The translations under genes were made by a program, and so were the position numbers. 64,000 nucleotides of DNA from Bacteriovoracaceae bacterium (GTDB taxonomy: Bacteria > Bdellovibrionota > Bacteriovoracia > Bacteriovoracales > Bacteriovoracaceae). Shown piece by piece: positions 8,822-18,173 of the stretch. The notes under the pieces are model-generated. The model did no database searches and was not told the DNA's origin. It saw only the letters and a program-made list of their open reading frames with translations. How positions within the stretch are numbered: the first letter of the stretch is position 1; every line of letters starts with the position of its first letter. Location: contig JAMPXB010000004.1 in NCBI GenBank assembly GCA_023701435.1, forward strand, positions 1 to 64,000, given 5' to 3'.

Positions 8822-11053
8822 TTAAAATCTTGGAAGCTGGACATAGAAGGTAGATCCTTGATCCAGGACACTTTCAACCCATATTTTTCCTTTATGGGCC
8901 TCAATGATTTCTTTGCTAATGTACAAACCTAGCCCCAGCCCCCGAATAGGAGAATTTGAATCAACCCTTTCAAAACGATTAAAGATGGAATCAATTTTAT
9001 CAGCAGGTATTCCCATTCCGTGGTCTCTCACCATAAGTAAAAGAGAATTATCTTTTTCTTCTGTTATGACCTCTATCGGCTTTCCATTCCCATATTTCAT
9101 TGCATTCGTTATCAGGTTGTTAAGCACTTGCTCCAGTCGATTTTTATCCCCATAGACGAGAGGGTCTTGAGCATTTTTCATAAAGGTCAATTTTATATTT
9201 TTAGAATCTAGTTGCTGTTGCAAACTATCAATCACAAGCTGAGTCACATCGTTTAGGTCTAACACTTCTTGAATTAAATCCAAACGACGGGAAGAAAACC
9301 TGGTGGTTTCCAGCATATCATTGACTAGTTTACTCATTCGTTCCAGTTGAGATGCTGCAAGTAGCACCCTCTTTTTGACGGCTTCACGATCGTAAACTTT
9401 TTCGTCATCATTCATAATCAATTTTTGAGCGAGTTGGAACTGCAGTTTCATTGAAGTGATAGGAGTTTTTAATTCATGAGAAGCAATACTTAGAAATTCA
9501 TCTCTGGCGGCCACGGCATCGGTCATCTCTTGATGAAGTTTAGCATTATCAATGGCAATGGCGGCTTGGGAGGCAATACCTTCCACAAGCATCTGCTCAC
9601 GATCTTTAAATATACCAACCTTTGAGTGATAGAAAAATAAGACTCCAAGAACTTTACCCGTGCGAGAAATAACAAAAACGGCCATAAAACTTCTAACAGG
9701 AAGATGTCCCCTAACAAGATTCAGAAATGGTAATTTTTGTATCAGATCCGGTTCATGGGTAATATCATCGCATCGATAAGTAGTCTTTTTATGAAAAATC
9801 GTTGAATACATTTTATCAAATGGAAGTTCCTGATTTTCGGTGGTTTCCCTGGAAAGTCCTGATAAGGTGAAGCGAATACAATCGACACCTTTTTCATCTA
9901 CCGCATGATAAAAGAAAGCTCCATAATCGGCCTGAGAAAGCTCAACCCCTACATCGGTTATCGCCTGCACTAATTTTTCGAGATTAAGTTCGGCTGAAAG
10001 AGTCTTTCCGATACGATGAAGGGCCTCTAAATTTTTTGCCCTTTCTCGTTCCAGACGGGTAAATTTTTGGTGTTTCCAGACGATCCAGAATAAAGATAAA
10101 GAAAATAATAAACCAATAATAAGGAGTAGTAGAGGTGCGGTATAATCAGATTCTTTAGAGAATCCCGGCAGAGCATAAGTCTTGATGAGCCACTTTTTCT
10201 CCGCGACTTCTAAATCATTTTTTAAAACCTGTTCAGGGGACTTTATCCCTTGAAGATTTTTGGACGCAAAAATTAAGTTTTCACTTGCATCATCACCAAT
10301 AAAAATTTCAACACCGACACGTTCATTTCGAATCGGCTCAAGAATATCTCGGAATAAATCTTTGCTTCGAAAAGGGCTATAGACAAAGCCCTTGAGTTTC
10401 TCACGTCTGCTTTCAATTGTTGCATCGACATCAACTGAATCATAATAAGGAACATATATGAGAAATCCATACTGGATATCCTGCTCTGTCTCCTGCACTA
10501 AGATTACCCTATTTGTAGAAAAAGGTTTACCGGAGTATCGGGCCCCTTCCATGGCCACTCTTCTCGTAGGATCAGTGAACATATCAAAGCCAAAAGCTTT
10601 TTTATTTCTCCAGTCAAAAGGTTCAAGATACACAATTGAGTGGTACTCTGGCCGCTCAAAATCAGGCCAGACTTTATAGTCTGGAAAACCTTCTCTGCGA
10701 ATGGCCGCAATATGAGACTTTAAATCTTTTTTTAAAATACGCTGAGTAAAGCCTATTCCCTGTATTCCCGGGTAGAGCTTTAATAAATTCAGGTTATTTA
10801 CATAATTATGAAATTCTGAACGATCGACTTCGGTGGTAACGTAAAACATACTCCTAGTTTGCACCAAGGCATTTATATATGTTTTCATCCTGCTTGAAAT
10901 GCTCTGGTTAACCTGAAAAGAGATATTTTTAAACTCTAACTCTTCTCTTTCCTGAATCGTCTTAGAGGTAAAGAAATAGGCCAGCAATGTTATGGTGAGG
11001 GCACCAAAAGTGGCGAAGGCCGATATGGAGAATTTTCTAACATAACGTTTCAT
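8822..11053 (-). CDS. CHASE-GAF hybrid sensor histidine kinase
   Basis: The 743-residue membrane sensor kinase has a TM helix at about 12-31, a periplasmic CHASE domain at about 75-275 (with the GIGFTQRI and DFERPEYH-type segments), a second TM at about 306-327, and a cytoplasmic GAF domain at about 345-500. It then has the HisKA domain with phospho-acceptor His526 in SHELKTP and an HATPase_c domain. The N box (NNLITNAMKYG), G1 (DHGMGIP) and G2 (GLGLGLYIS) are all present. There is no receiver domain and no adjacent response regulator, so its partner is elsewhere. GAGGGG precedes the ATG. The ligand is unknown. Confidence 0.93.
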   Translation of the reverse strand: MKRYVRKFSISAFATFGALTITLLAYFFTSKTIQEREELEFKNISFQVNQSISSRMKTYINALVQTRSMFYVTTEVDRSEFHNYVNNLNLLKLYPGIQGIGFTQRILKKDLKSHIAAIRREGFPDYKVWPDFERPEYHSIVYLEPFDWRNKKAFGFDMFTDPTRRVAMEGARYSGKPFSTNRVILVQETEQDIQYGFLIYVPYYDSVDVDATIESRREKLKGFVYSPFRSKDLFRDILEPIRNERVGVEIFIGDDASENLIFASKNLQGIKSPEQVLKNDLEVAEKKWLIKTYALPGFSKESDYTAPLLLLIIGLLFSLSLFWIVWKHQKFTRLERERAKNLEALHRIGKTLSAELNLEKLVQAITDVGVELSQADYGAFFYHAVDEKGVDCIRFTLSGLSRETTENQELPFDKMYSTIFHKKTTYRCDDITHEPDLIQKLPFLNLVRGHLPVRSFMAVFVISRTGKVLGVLFFYHSKVGIFKDREQMLVEGIASQAAIAIDNAKLHQEMTDAVAARDEFLSIASHELKTPITSMKLQFQLAQKLIMNDDEKVYDREAVKKRVLLAASQLERMSKLVNDMLETTRFSSRRLDLIQEVLDLNDVTQLVIDSLQQQLDSKNIKLTFMKNAQDPLVYGDKNRLEQVLNNLITNAMKYGNGKPIEVITEEKDNSLLLMVRDHGMGIPADKIDSIFNRFERVDSNSPIRGLGLGLYISKEIIEAHKGKIWVESVLDQGSTFYVQLPRF

Positions 11054-11158
11054 TCACAATCCCCTCACAGAATGAATTATACCCATGAGTGGCAGATGTG
11101 GTCCATGACTTGCAACTTACTAAAGAGGACCTTGCTTAATTAAGGAAGGAGTAAAAGT

Positions 11159-12118
11159 ATGGCAACAGCAACATGGAATCAAAGAGGTCGAGAAGCTGAT
11201 TCTCCTAAGCAGATACCTTTAAAAGGTTGGAAGGATACTTTAGTGAGAGTTAAACATGGTATTAAAGATAATCGAATTTCTATGGTTTCAGCGGCCATGG
11301 CCTATTATGCCCTATTCTCCTTCATCCCCGCTTTAACTTCTGTTGTTTTGGTCTATGCCTGGGTCAGTGATCCAAGTGAGATAGCTCAACATCTTGCTTC
11401 TGTTTCACAATTCATGCCGGAAGAACTTCAGGAGATCTTAAAGACTCAGCTAAGTACACTGGCCAGTTCTGCTTCAACTTCTTTGGGAATAGGTGCCATT
11501 TTTTCACTACTCCTCTCTCTGTGGGCCGCATCCAAGATATCCAAGACAGTGATGGAGGCCATGAATATCATCTATGATGAAAAGGATAGTCGAGGTTTTT
11601 TTAAGCTAAACGGTATGGCCCTGGCATTAACTTTACTTGGCGTCTTATTAAGTATTGTTGCGATAGGAGTCATTGTGGGTATTCCCGCAGTAACCAATTT
11701 ATTCAATTTCCCACCCCTGGTTGAAACTGCCGCTACAGTGGGTAGTTGGTTGGTGCTATTGTTTATCTTTTCTCTTTTTTTAGCTGTGATCTATCGTTTT
11801 GGACCAAACCGTAACCAAGCAAAATGGAGATGGGTGAGCTGGGGAGCGTTCATCGCTTCAGTTTTATGGGCCGTCACCTCTTTGCTCTTTTCATGGTATG
11901 CCAAAGAATTTGGCAACTTCAACAAAACTTATGGTTCACTCGCTGCGGTCATTGTCCTCATGACATGGTTTTATCTTTCAAGTTTTGTCATATTATTGGG
12001 AGGAGAAATCAATGCGGAACTTGAACACCAGACCAAAAAAGATTCCACGAAGGGACCAGCAAAGCCCATGGGAAAACGGGATGCCGTCATGGCCGATACA
12101 TTAGGCAGAAGCTATTGA
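11159..12118 (+). CDS. YihY/BrkB family membrane protein
   Basis: This 319-residue inner-membrane protein has about six TM helices and the family's signature features: AAMAYYALFSFIPAL near residue 45, the mid-region ASKISKTVMEAMNIIYD, and the C-terminal FGSLAAVIVLMTWFYL-like segment ending in GGEINAELE. The family was once annotated as RNase BN, which is wrong; its transport or envelope role remains unclear. AAGGAG precedes the ATG. It overlaps the convergent nnrS gene by 7 bp. Confidence 0.9.
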   Translation: MATATWNQRGREADSPKQIPLKGWKDTLVRVKHGIKDNRISMVSAAMAYYALFSFIPALTSVVLVYAWVSDPSEIAQHLASVSQFMPEELQEILKTQLSTLASSASTSLGIGAIFSLLLSLWAASKISKTVMEAMNIIYDEKDSRGFFKLNGMALALTLLGVLLSIVAIGVIVGIPAVTNLFNFPPLVETAATVGSWLVLLFIFSLFLAVIYRFGPNRNQAKWRWVSWGAFIASVLWAVTSLLFSWYAKEFGNFNKTYGSLAAVIVLMTWFYLSSFVILLGGEINAELEHQTKKDSTKGPAKPMGKRDAVMADTLGRSY

Positions 12119-13239
12119 ACTTTTACCAAGCGTAAATATTTATAAGACCAAAGAAGCACGGCCATCGTCAGAACAATGGCGGAGTAAGCAAGATGACGAA
12201 GATAGGAATCTGGCATTAAATAGGCAGTCACTCTCGTCGCGGCCGCAAGTACAATGAGACCACCTACGACGTACAGTCCCTTCCAATTTTCAAGGGATTT
12301 ATCTTTTGGACCATGGGACTGAATAACCCTTGTCGCAATTAATAAAGTCAGGAGCACAATACCGGAAATAAAAAGGGCATGACTGGCATGAATCATCCCG
12401 TCTTGCCAAAAAGATTTCAGGATAAAACTAAAAACAATAAAAAGACCAGAGATCCAGATATTCCAGGTTAAAGCGGTCTTCTCTTTTGGTGACCGATATA
12501 ATTTCCAATAAAACACACCTATGAAGGCCACAACGACCGAACGTACAAGGCTTCCTTTAAAGTCATCAATAAAATAACTTCCAATAAAAGCCAAAATAAG
12601 AAGATAAAAATACCAGGGTACGGTTTTGAAAATAGAAGCTGGTGTTTCGTAATGATCTCTTTGGGCCTTAACAATCTCTACATGCCCGAGGATTCCAGGA
12701 ATTAAACGGCTACCTACCCCAAGAATAATAGCAACAATTGATCCTTCATAATGCAAATGCTTAAGGCCTTCATTCTCAATAAAAACCCCGGACAAAGCAG
12801 AGAACAGCCAAAGAAAAAGCCCGACGAAGATGAAAACAAAAGTATAGGGAGGGTTTTCTTTTCTCTGAAAAATTCTTCTTAACAAAAAAGAAAGAAGCGC
12901 AGCTGCCTGGAGAGCAGATATAGCATAAACCAGCGGCTCTCTTACAAGATAAGAAAAAATGAGGCCCAAAATGGTAATAAAAAGATAGAAGAGGATTTCA
13001 GTTTTTTGCGCAGTAATGGTTTTAGAGAACCTTGGAACTGCAGTCATCAGAAAACCACCAATAAACGAGGCCACAAACCCGTTCAACATTAAATAACGAT
13101 GAACAAGAACAGGATAATCTCCGGGATTCCAGATTTGAGGCAACCATAACAAGATGCCATAAAGCAGATAGAATATGCCTAAGGGAAAAAATAAACGGTA
13201 AGGTTCTGATTCACTACGAGTGATAAAGCTACCATTCAT
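12112..13239 (-). CDS. nnrS: NnrS family membrane protein (copy 1)
   Basis: The 375-residue product has about 12 TM helices. It has the NnrS features PYRLFFPLGIFYLL at the N-terminus, GGFLMTAVPRF, and conserved membrane histidines (VHRYL, ASHALFISG, HLAYSA). NnrS is a haem- and copper-containing membrane protein linked to nitric oxide tolerance in denitrifiers. A paralogue lies at 25983 within the haem/FNR island. No clear ribosome-binding site is visible. Confidence 0.88.
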   Translation of the reverse strand: MNGSFITRSESEPYRLFFPLGIFYLLYGILLWLPQIWNPGDYPVLVHRYLMLNGFVASFIGGFLMTAVPRFSKTITAQKTEILFYLFITILGLIFSYLVREPLVYAISALQAAALLSFLLRRIFQRKENPPYTFVFIFVGLFLWLFSALSGVFIENEGLKHLHYEGSIVAIILGVGSRLIPGILGHVEIVKAQRDHYETPASIFKTVPWYFYLLILAFIGSYFIDDFKGSLVRSVVVAFIGVFYWKLYRSPKEKTALTWNIWISGLFIVFSFILKSFWQDGMIHASHALFISGIVLLTLLIATRVIQSHGPKDKSLENWKGLYVVGGLIVLAAATRVTAYLMPDSYLRHLAYSAIVLTMAVLLWSYKYLRLVKVQ

Positions 13240-13259
13240 AAATAAGACTTTGTCTTAAA

Positions 13260-13284
13260 TCAAGAAGGGGCCTTAAAGGCCCCT
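13260..13284 (-). terminator. Rho-independent terminator of the SWIB gene
   Basis: A 7-bp stem, AGGGGCC / GGCCCCT, around a TTAAA loop is followed on the minus strand by TTCTTGATTT. It separates the SWIB gene from nnrS. Confidence 0.75.
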
Positions 13285-13306
13285 GCCAAAAAAACTTGTT
13301 GTAAAA

Positions 13307-13594
13307 CTAGCTTAAGTGCTTACCAAGAAGACCAGTAAGTTCAAACATCGTAATTTCTTCTTTGCCGAAAACTTTATTAAGTTTTGCATCGGCCATGATG
13401 TTTCTCTTGTTTGCTGGATTCTGAAGGTTATTGGCCTTGATATAATCCCACATAAGCTTAACAGCTTCTGTTCTGGCAACTGGAGTTGCACCAATAACAG
13501 CGGCAAGCTCAGCAGATGGTGTAAGGGCTTTCATAAAAGCAGCATTAGGTTTACGAGCAGATTTTGTAGCTTTAACAGTTTCAGTATTTTCCAT
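13307..13594 (-). CDS. SWIB/MDM2 domain protein
   Basis: The 95-residue protein is almost entirely a SWIB domain: FMKALTPSAELAAVIG, then MWDYIKANNLQNPANKR, then LNKVFG and EITMFELTGLLGKHL. SWIB is best known from eukaryotic SWI/SNF complexes but occurs as small stand-alone proteins in several bacteria, where it may bind DNA or condense chromatin. The start at 13594 has a perfect GGAGG at 5 nt, so the longer frame from 13663 is rejected. A Lys-rich N-terminal tail (residues 7-14) fits nucleic-acid contact. Confidence 0.92.
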   Translation of the reverse strand: MENTETVKATKSARKPNAAFMKALTPSAELAAVIGATPVARTEAVKLMWDYIKANNLQNPANKRNIMADAKLNKVFGKEEITMFELTGLLGKHLS

Positions 13595-13767
13595 AGTAAC
13601 CTCCATGTGTGTATTCAATAGTGTTAAAAATATTTCACAGTAAATCAACATCTTTAATAGCACGTGTCACTTTGTTGACGGTTTGTGCTATCACTCGATT
13701 AGCTCTCACTTGAGTCAATGATCATCTTTCCCTTTCTAAAATTCCTCTTTTTCTTTACACTCATTTT

Positions 13768-14982
13768 ATGAAAAACACCCATAAATCACGCATTTTACTT
13801 GTTGAAAATATCCACCCTATCGCTAAAGAATTTTTAGAGAATGATGGCTTCCAAGTTGATCTTCTTTCATATGCGCCTTCCGAAGACGAATTAATTAAAC
13901 TCTTACCTCAATATTGTGCTATCGGTATTCGATCCAAAACAGAAATCACTGCTAAGGTTTTAGAGCAGACACAGAATTTAGTCACGATCGGTTGCTTTTG
14001 TATCGGAACAAATCAGGTAAATCTTCTTGAAGCACGTCAGAAAGGGGTCGCAGTATTCAACGCTCCCCATTCAAATACCCGCAGTGTTGCAGAATTAGTC
14101 ATTGCAGAAATGATTTCACTTTCCCGACAACTTGGTGATCGTAACACCAAGGCCCATCTGGGTGAATGGGTTAAGTCAGCAGTTGGTTCCAGAGAGGTTA
14201 GAGGTAAAATTTTAGGTATCGTGGGATATGGCCACATCGGAAGCCAGGTAAGTGTACTGGCGGAGAGCATGGGTCTTAAGGTCATTTTTTATGACACCAA
14301 GAAGATGCTTCCCCTGGGAAATGCCCGCTCAATATCTTCTCTAGATGAATTATTAGGACTGGCTGACTTTGTTACACTCCACGTACCAGAGATTCCTGAA
14401 ACAAAGAACATGATTACAGAAAGAGAACTTTCTTTAATGAAGAAAGGAAGTTACCTCATCAATGCCAGCCGGGGAACAGTTGTGGTCATCGAGGATCTGG
14501 CAGCGTCCATTAAGTCTGAACATATTGCTGGATGTGCAGTAGACGTATTTCCAGTTGAGCCAGCTTCAAATAAAGAGAAATTTGTCTCTCCTCTGCAGGG
14601 TCTACCCAATGTCATTCTCACTCCGCATATTGGGGGAAGCACTGAAGAAGCTCAAAAGGCCATCGGTATTGAAGTCTCTGAGAGCTTTCATCGTTACTTA
14701 AAAATTGGATCTTCTTCGGGCGCCGTTAATTTTCCTAACGTGGATTTACCTCTTAAAAAAGGTACCTCACGGATCCTGAATGTTCATAAAAATGAGCCGG
14801 GGGTTCTGGGTGAAATCAACACCATTATTTCTAAGGCCGGTGCCAACATTGAAGGTCAGTTCCTCTCTACCGATGATGAAATTGGTTATCTGGTAATGGA
14901 TGTCCATTCGGCCCAAGCAGAAAATCTCGCCCATGATATTGAAAAGCTCCATCGCTCCATCAAGACCAGGGTCGTTTTTTAA
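13768..14982 (+). CDS. serA: D-3-phosphoglycerate dehydrogenase
   Basis: It catalyses the first step of serine synthesis, NAD-dependent oxidation of 3-phosphoglycerate. The NAD-binding GYGHIGSQ lies near residue 153. The catalytic Arg is in NASRGTVV and the catalytic His in LTPHIGGSTEEA. A C-terminal ACT domain (about 333-404) suggests feedback inhibition by serine. At 404 residues it is the same type as E. coli SerA (410). There is no Shine-Dalgarno. A weak -10 (TACACT) ends 6 nt before the ATG, so the mRNA may be leaderless. Confidence 0.93.
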   Translation: MKNTHKSRILLVENIHPIAKEFLENDGFQVDLLSYAPSEDELIKLLPQYCAIGIRSKTEITAKVLEQTQNLVTIGCFCIGTNQVNLLEARQKGVAVFNAPHSNTRSVAELVIAEMISLSRQLGDRNTKAHLGEWVKSAVGSREVRGKILGIVGYGHIGSQVSVLAESMGLKVIFYDTKKMLPLGNARSISSLDELLGLADFVTLHVPEIPETKNMITERELSLMKKGSYLINASRGTVVVIEDLAASIKSEHIAGCAVDVFPVEPASNKEKFVSPLQGLPNVILTPHIGGSTEEAQKAIGIEVSESFHRYLKIGSSSGAVNFPNVDLPLKKGTSRILNVHKNEPGVLGEINTIISKAGANIEGQFLSTDDEIGYLVMDVHSAQAENLAHDIEKLHRSIKTRVVF

Positions 14983-14987
14983 TAAAG

Positions 14988-15347
14988 TTAATGACCCATA
15001 TTTCTGCAAGAAGCCGCACAGCGAGTGCAAGCTTTAACACATTCCTGCAGTATCTGATCCTGGGGATCAATAGAGCGGCATGATTCAGCACAAGCATCAC
15101 ACGCCCTTGCACAGATCTGACAAAACTCATCCGAGAAGGAAGATCCACTAAGCATAAGTTCAGAGCTAAGCTGGCAAATGCGGGAGCATTCAATGAGTAG
15201 GCCTAAATGCTTCGGCTCTACATATTCCCCACCCTGTTTTATGGAGTGGTGAAGAGTGCGCGTACAAATATGGTAACATTCAAGACAGTCCTTAATACAC
15301 TGTTCATACTTGGTGGATTCACCACGAGATACTTGTAAATTTTCCAT
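14988..15347 (-). CDS. Four-helix bundle copper-binding protein
   Basis: This small, 119-residue protein has about 15 cysteines in helical CxxxC and CxxC spacings (for example QCIKDCLECYHIC, FCQICARACDAC, CVKACTRCAASC). This matches the DUF326 / copper storage protein (Csp) family, in which the thiols line the core of a four-helix bundle and bind many Cu(I) ions. There is no signal peptide, so it resembles the cytosolic Csp3 type. AGGAG precedes the ATG by 8 nt. It converges with serA. Confidence 0.88.
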   Translation of the reverse strand: MENLQVSRGESTKYEQCIKDCLECYHICTRTLHHSIKQGGEYVEPKHLGLLIECSRICQLSSELMLSGSSFSDEFCQICARACDACAESCRSIDPQDQILQECVKACTRCAASCRNMGH

Positions 15348-15359
15348 AATATATAGCTC

Positions 15360-16223
15360 CTATCGGAGATCCATTGATAAAGAATAGCGGCATACATTGC
15401 CAGTTAATTCATCCGTGATTGAATACACTCCCGCAAAATGTCTTGTCACATCTACGGTAGAAAATCTTCCAATCAAATGAAGCCTCTTGCAGTTATCACC
15501 GGGAAATGAAGTACCAGAAACAGGCCGGCAACTTCTGCTTAATACGTCGATATTAGTTGTTTCAGGATTAGAAGGTATTCGACCAATCCGATGAATTGGT
15601 ATGGAGACAACTTCATTAACTTCACCCAGATATAAATTTATGTCTCCCATGAAATTTAATTCCAGTCTTACGGCCTCTGCATAAAGAAGATTGCATTGAT
15701 CTCCTCTATCGATTTCTTCGGTAATTAATCCTTCATAGACTCCACAATACCCCTGAAGGACACCAAAACCTTCACGACAAAGGGCCTCTTCCTGCTTTTG
15801 GGCGAGCATGGGTGAGACCATCACGAATTGAGAACTCGCCTCAGTAATGGTCAGCGGGTTACCTGGCAAGTCCCTGGTGATGACACTCACAGGAATAGTC
15901 GTGCCGGAAACACTGCCCTCCACTTGTGAACTAAGCAGGGTAATTGATTTAACCCCTTTGGTGGCTTCAGGAAACGTGACAACAAAAGTGCGTCCCAAGT
16001 TTTTTTTCTCGCCCGTAACGCCGGCCGATTTTGTAAAATAATTATCCTGATAGGTACCAGTGATCTTATTATTCTCTTCGTTCCAAACCAGGGTGAATTT
16101 AACTGGCTTCTTGACTGAGGAATCAATTTTATATGAACCTTTCAGTTGAAATTGTTCCTGGGCCAGCACTTGCATGCTCAACCCCATCAGAAAAATTAAT
16201 AAGTAGGAATACTTAAGTTTCAT
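15360..16223 (-). CDS. Secreted protein of unknown function
   Basis: The 287-residue product has a Sec signal peptide ending at VLAQ (about residue 21). The first 120 mature residues look beta-rich (KFTLVWNEENNKITGTYQDN), perhaps a lipocalin-like or beta-sandwich domain. The second half has four to six cysteines and is probably disulfide-bonded. I do not recognise a family. It lies 12 bp upstream of the copper-binding gene on the same strand, so they may share a transcript. Confidence 0.7.
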   Translation of the reverse strand: MKLKYSYLLIFLMGLSMQVLAQEQFQLKGSYKIDSSVKKPVKFTLVWNEENNKITGTYQDNYFTKSAGVTGEKKNLGRTFVVTFPEATKGVKSITLLSSQVEGSVSGTTIPVSVITRDLPGNPLTITEASSQFVMVSPMLAQKQEEALCREGFGVLQGYCGVYEGLITEEIDRGDQCNLLYAEAVRLELNFMGDINLYLGEVNEVVSIPIHRIGRIPSNPETTNIDVLSRSCRPVSGTSFPGDNCKRLHLIGRFSTVDVTRHFAGVYSITDELTGNVCRYSLSMDLR

Positions 16224-16312
16224 TTCTCTATTTGATAATGGAATGATCCCATTTTCAAATCAGTTATCAAAAATTGTGGATGACTTGCGAATGCTTAAGC
16301 GGAGATTAATGA

Positions 16313-17068
16313 TCAGGCCGCAAAATTATTCATTTTTTCTTCTTTGAACATAACATTGGATTTTTTTAGAACATTTATAACCTTGGCCATCCTCACGCTT
16401 TGGGCCAATGATTTGAAGTTAAACTTAACGCCATATCCTGTCTGGTTTTGAACAGTATGTTTATGAACAACCTCTACCGGGGTCACGATCGTCTGCCCCA
16501 GAAAATTAAACTCTAATTGAAATTTATCTCCGACCTTCATGTATTTTGAATCCAGGATGAATGCACCTGTTTGGGAAATATTAATGATCTCTGTTGGGAA
16601 AGCAAAATTATTACTATGAAGCTTGCAGTGAATCTGGACATTATAACGGGCCTTAGGCTCCCACCATCTGACCCGACGATCAAAGAAGGGTTCACGCACT
16701 TTAGGTGATAAGAAATAAACAAAAACCGCAACCGACATCAGGGCCACGACATAATTGTACATAAAAGGAGAATCGCTGTTATAGGGCCAGGTGTATTTCT
16801 CGTAGGTGAAAATATTGTAGTTAATATAGGCCAGCACTGCCATAAAAGTGAAATAGGTCCACTTTCTGAGTTTGAGAATCAATAGTCCCGCAATAGGAAA
16901 GATCAGCCAAAAATCGACCACATCGATGAAACTATTTCTTGCCTGCAAATTCGCAAAAATCACCATGAAATCAAAATTGGTAATGGCCTTAAAATAAAGA
17001 ACCTTGATCACCGGCTCGATTAAGCAAAGGACAGAAAGAACTGTAAATATTAATGGCTTGTTTTTCAT
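16313..17068 (-). CDS. Membrane-anchored PilZ domain protein
   Basis: About four TM helices in the first 130 residues are followed by a cytoplasmic PilZ domain (about 145-235). The second c-di-GMP motif is present as NISQTGAF (consensus D/NxSxxG). The first motif, RxxxR, is not intact (EPKARYNV), so nucleotide binding is doubtful. I chose the ATG at 17068 because the longer frame from 17233 adds 55 residues without family support. It may act as an effector or as a non-binding relative in motility or adhesion control. Confidence 0.75.
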   Translation of the reverse strand: MKNKPLIFTVLSVLCLIEPVIKVLYFKAITNFDFMVIFANLQARNSFIDVVDFWLIFPIAGLLILKLRKWTYFTFMAVLAYINYNIFTYEKYTWPYNSDSPFMYNYVVALMSVAVFVYFLSPKVREPFFDRRVRWWEPKARYNVQIHCKLHSNNFAFPTEIINISQTGAFILDSKYMKVGDKFQLEFNFLGQTIVTPVEVVHKHTVQNQTGYGVKFNFKSLAQSVRMAKVINVLKKSNVMFKEEKMNNFAA

Positions 17069-17214
17069 GCTCCATATCTTAGCACTTCTCAAAAAGTTCT
17101 CAATGAATTCGAAAGCAGCGAAATATGTGAATTCATTCAGTGCCAAAATCAATTTGCGAAAAAAAAACAGGCCATGCCAAGTAGATAAGGCAGTTATTCT
17201 TAAGAAAATTTGAA

Positions 17215-17257
17215 AATTCAAGCAGGAAACCACCTTCTCATTCTCATGAGAAGGTGG
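17215..17257 (-). terminator. Strong hairpin terminator after the Cys-rich protein gene
   Basis: A perfect 12-bp stem (17230-17241 with 17246-17257) around a TCTC loop lies 9 bp after the stop of the gene at 17267. On the minus strand it is followed by a T-rich run (GTTTCCTGCTTG). Confidence 0.75.
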
Positions 17258-17266
17258 AAATGACAG

Positions 17267-17998
17267 TTAATAGCGAACGAGACGGTAGAGCTCAAACTGA
17301 GACTGATCAGTATGGCTTTCTCTTGAACAAGGAGTGCATTCATAATTATGGGCATCTGAACATTGCGGTAATGAGTTTCTAAAATTCTCACACTTCTGAC
17401 GTGCTACTGCCGTTTGATTATCTCGAAAATTAAAAGTCCTCTCAAGCTGGCGCTCAATAGAAGGTCCAGGACGTCTTCCATTGATTAATTGATAGACCTC
17501 ATAAGTTGATTGATCAGAGTGATCGATTTCAGAACATGCCCCACAGCTATAATCCCGCAAACGCCCATTACAGCGGGTATCGACTTCCCGGGCCGCTCTA
17601 CAATTAGCAATGGCGACAGCCGTTTTTGAATGGCGGAAAGTGACCTGATCCACTTGAATCCACTCAGGCTGAGGTGCTGGACGCGGTGGCATTGGTCGAG
17701 GAGGAGTTGGACGTGGAGGCATTGGACGCGGAGGAGTCGGACGAACAGTCACTGTACGGCAGTGAGCTCTTGGATTCTGTCCTTGGTTTTGTCGCCAATA
17801 CAATTCATCATCACACTTTCTTTGGGCATCGTAACAGTCATATCCATCAAAAACTTGAATAACCCTGCCATTGATTGCCACCATTTCTGACTGACAGCCA
17901 TAGTTGCCTGGATGATAGCGGTCCCCATAGCTATAACCTTGAGCTAGAACCATTGATGAAAAAAAGCACACGAATAGACCAAAAAATAGCTTATTCAA
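17267..17998 (-). CDS. Secreted Cys-rich protein with Pro-rich linker and tandem domain
   Basis: A TTG start at 17998 has GGGGGA at about 7 nt and places the signal peptide (LFFGLFVCFFSSMVLAQ) at the very N-terminus, so I reject the longer frame from 18109. After the signal come a short Cys-containing region, a Pro-Arg-rich linker with repeated PPRPM/PPRPT units, and two copies of a roughly 55-residue domain. Each copy has a TAVA segment, four cysteines ending in CxxC, a D/HTDQS or DHSDQS segment, and a final YEVYQLI or FELYRLV. The family is unknown to me. It is probably a disulfide-stabilised surface or extracellular protein. Confidence 0.75.
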   Translation of the reverse strand: MNKLFFGLFVCFFSSMVLAQGYSYGDRYHPGNYGCQSEMVAINGRVIQVFDGYDCYDAQRKCDDELYWRQNQGQNPRAHCRTVTVRPTPPRPMPPRPTPPRPMPPRPAPQPEWIQVDQVTFRHSKTAVAIANCRAAREVDTRCNGRLRDYSCGACSEIDHSDQSTYEVYQLINGRRPGPSIERQLERTFNFRDNQTAVARQKCENFRNSLPQCSDAHNYECTPCSRESHTDQSQFELYRLVRY

Positions 17999-18173
17999 AG
18001 AAGTCCCCCTTTGCAGTTGCTTAATTGGATATTTGCATTCCAAAAACACTTTTACAAGATAACCCCATGAAATTCCAGGGCCAAGTTGACTCCATTTTTT
18101 ACACAGCAATCTTTATTTTTCTGACAATCATTCGAAGTATGGTATGAAGTGGTTCTATCTGCTGGAGAATTTT

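Noticed and set aside
13250-13263. TTGTC-TTAA-ATCAA, an FNR-like 14-mer upstream of nnrS copy 1
   Set aside because: Its centre is only about 17 bp from the nnrS start codon, and one half-site is poor. It also overlaps the tail of the SWIB terminator.
17630-17890. Plus-strand frames opposite the Pro-rich linker encoding Trp/Arg-rich repeats
   Set aside because: The repeats are the complement of the Pro codons of the real gene on the minus strand.
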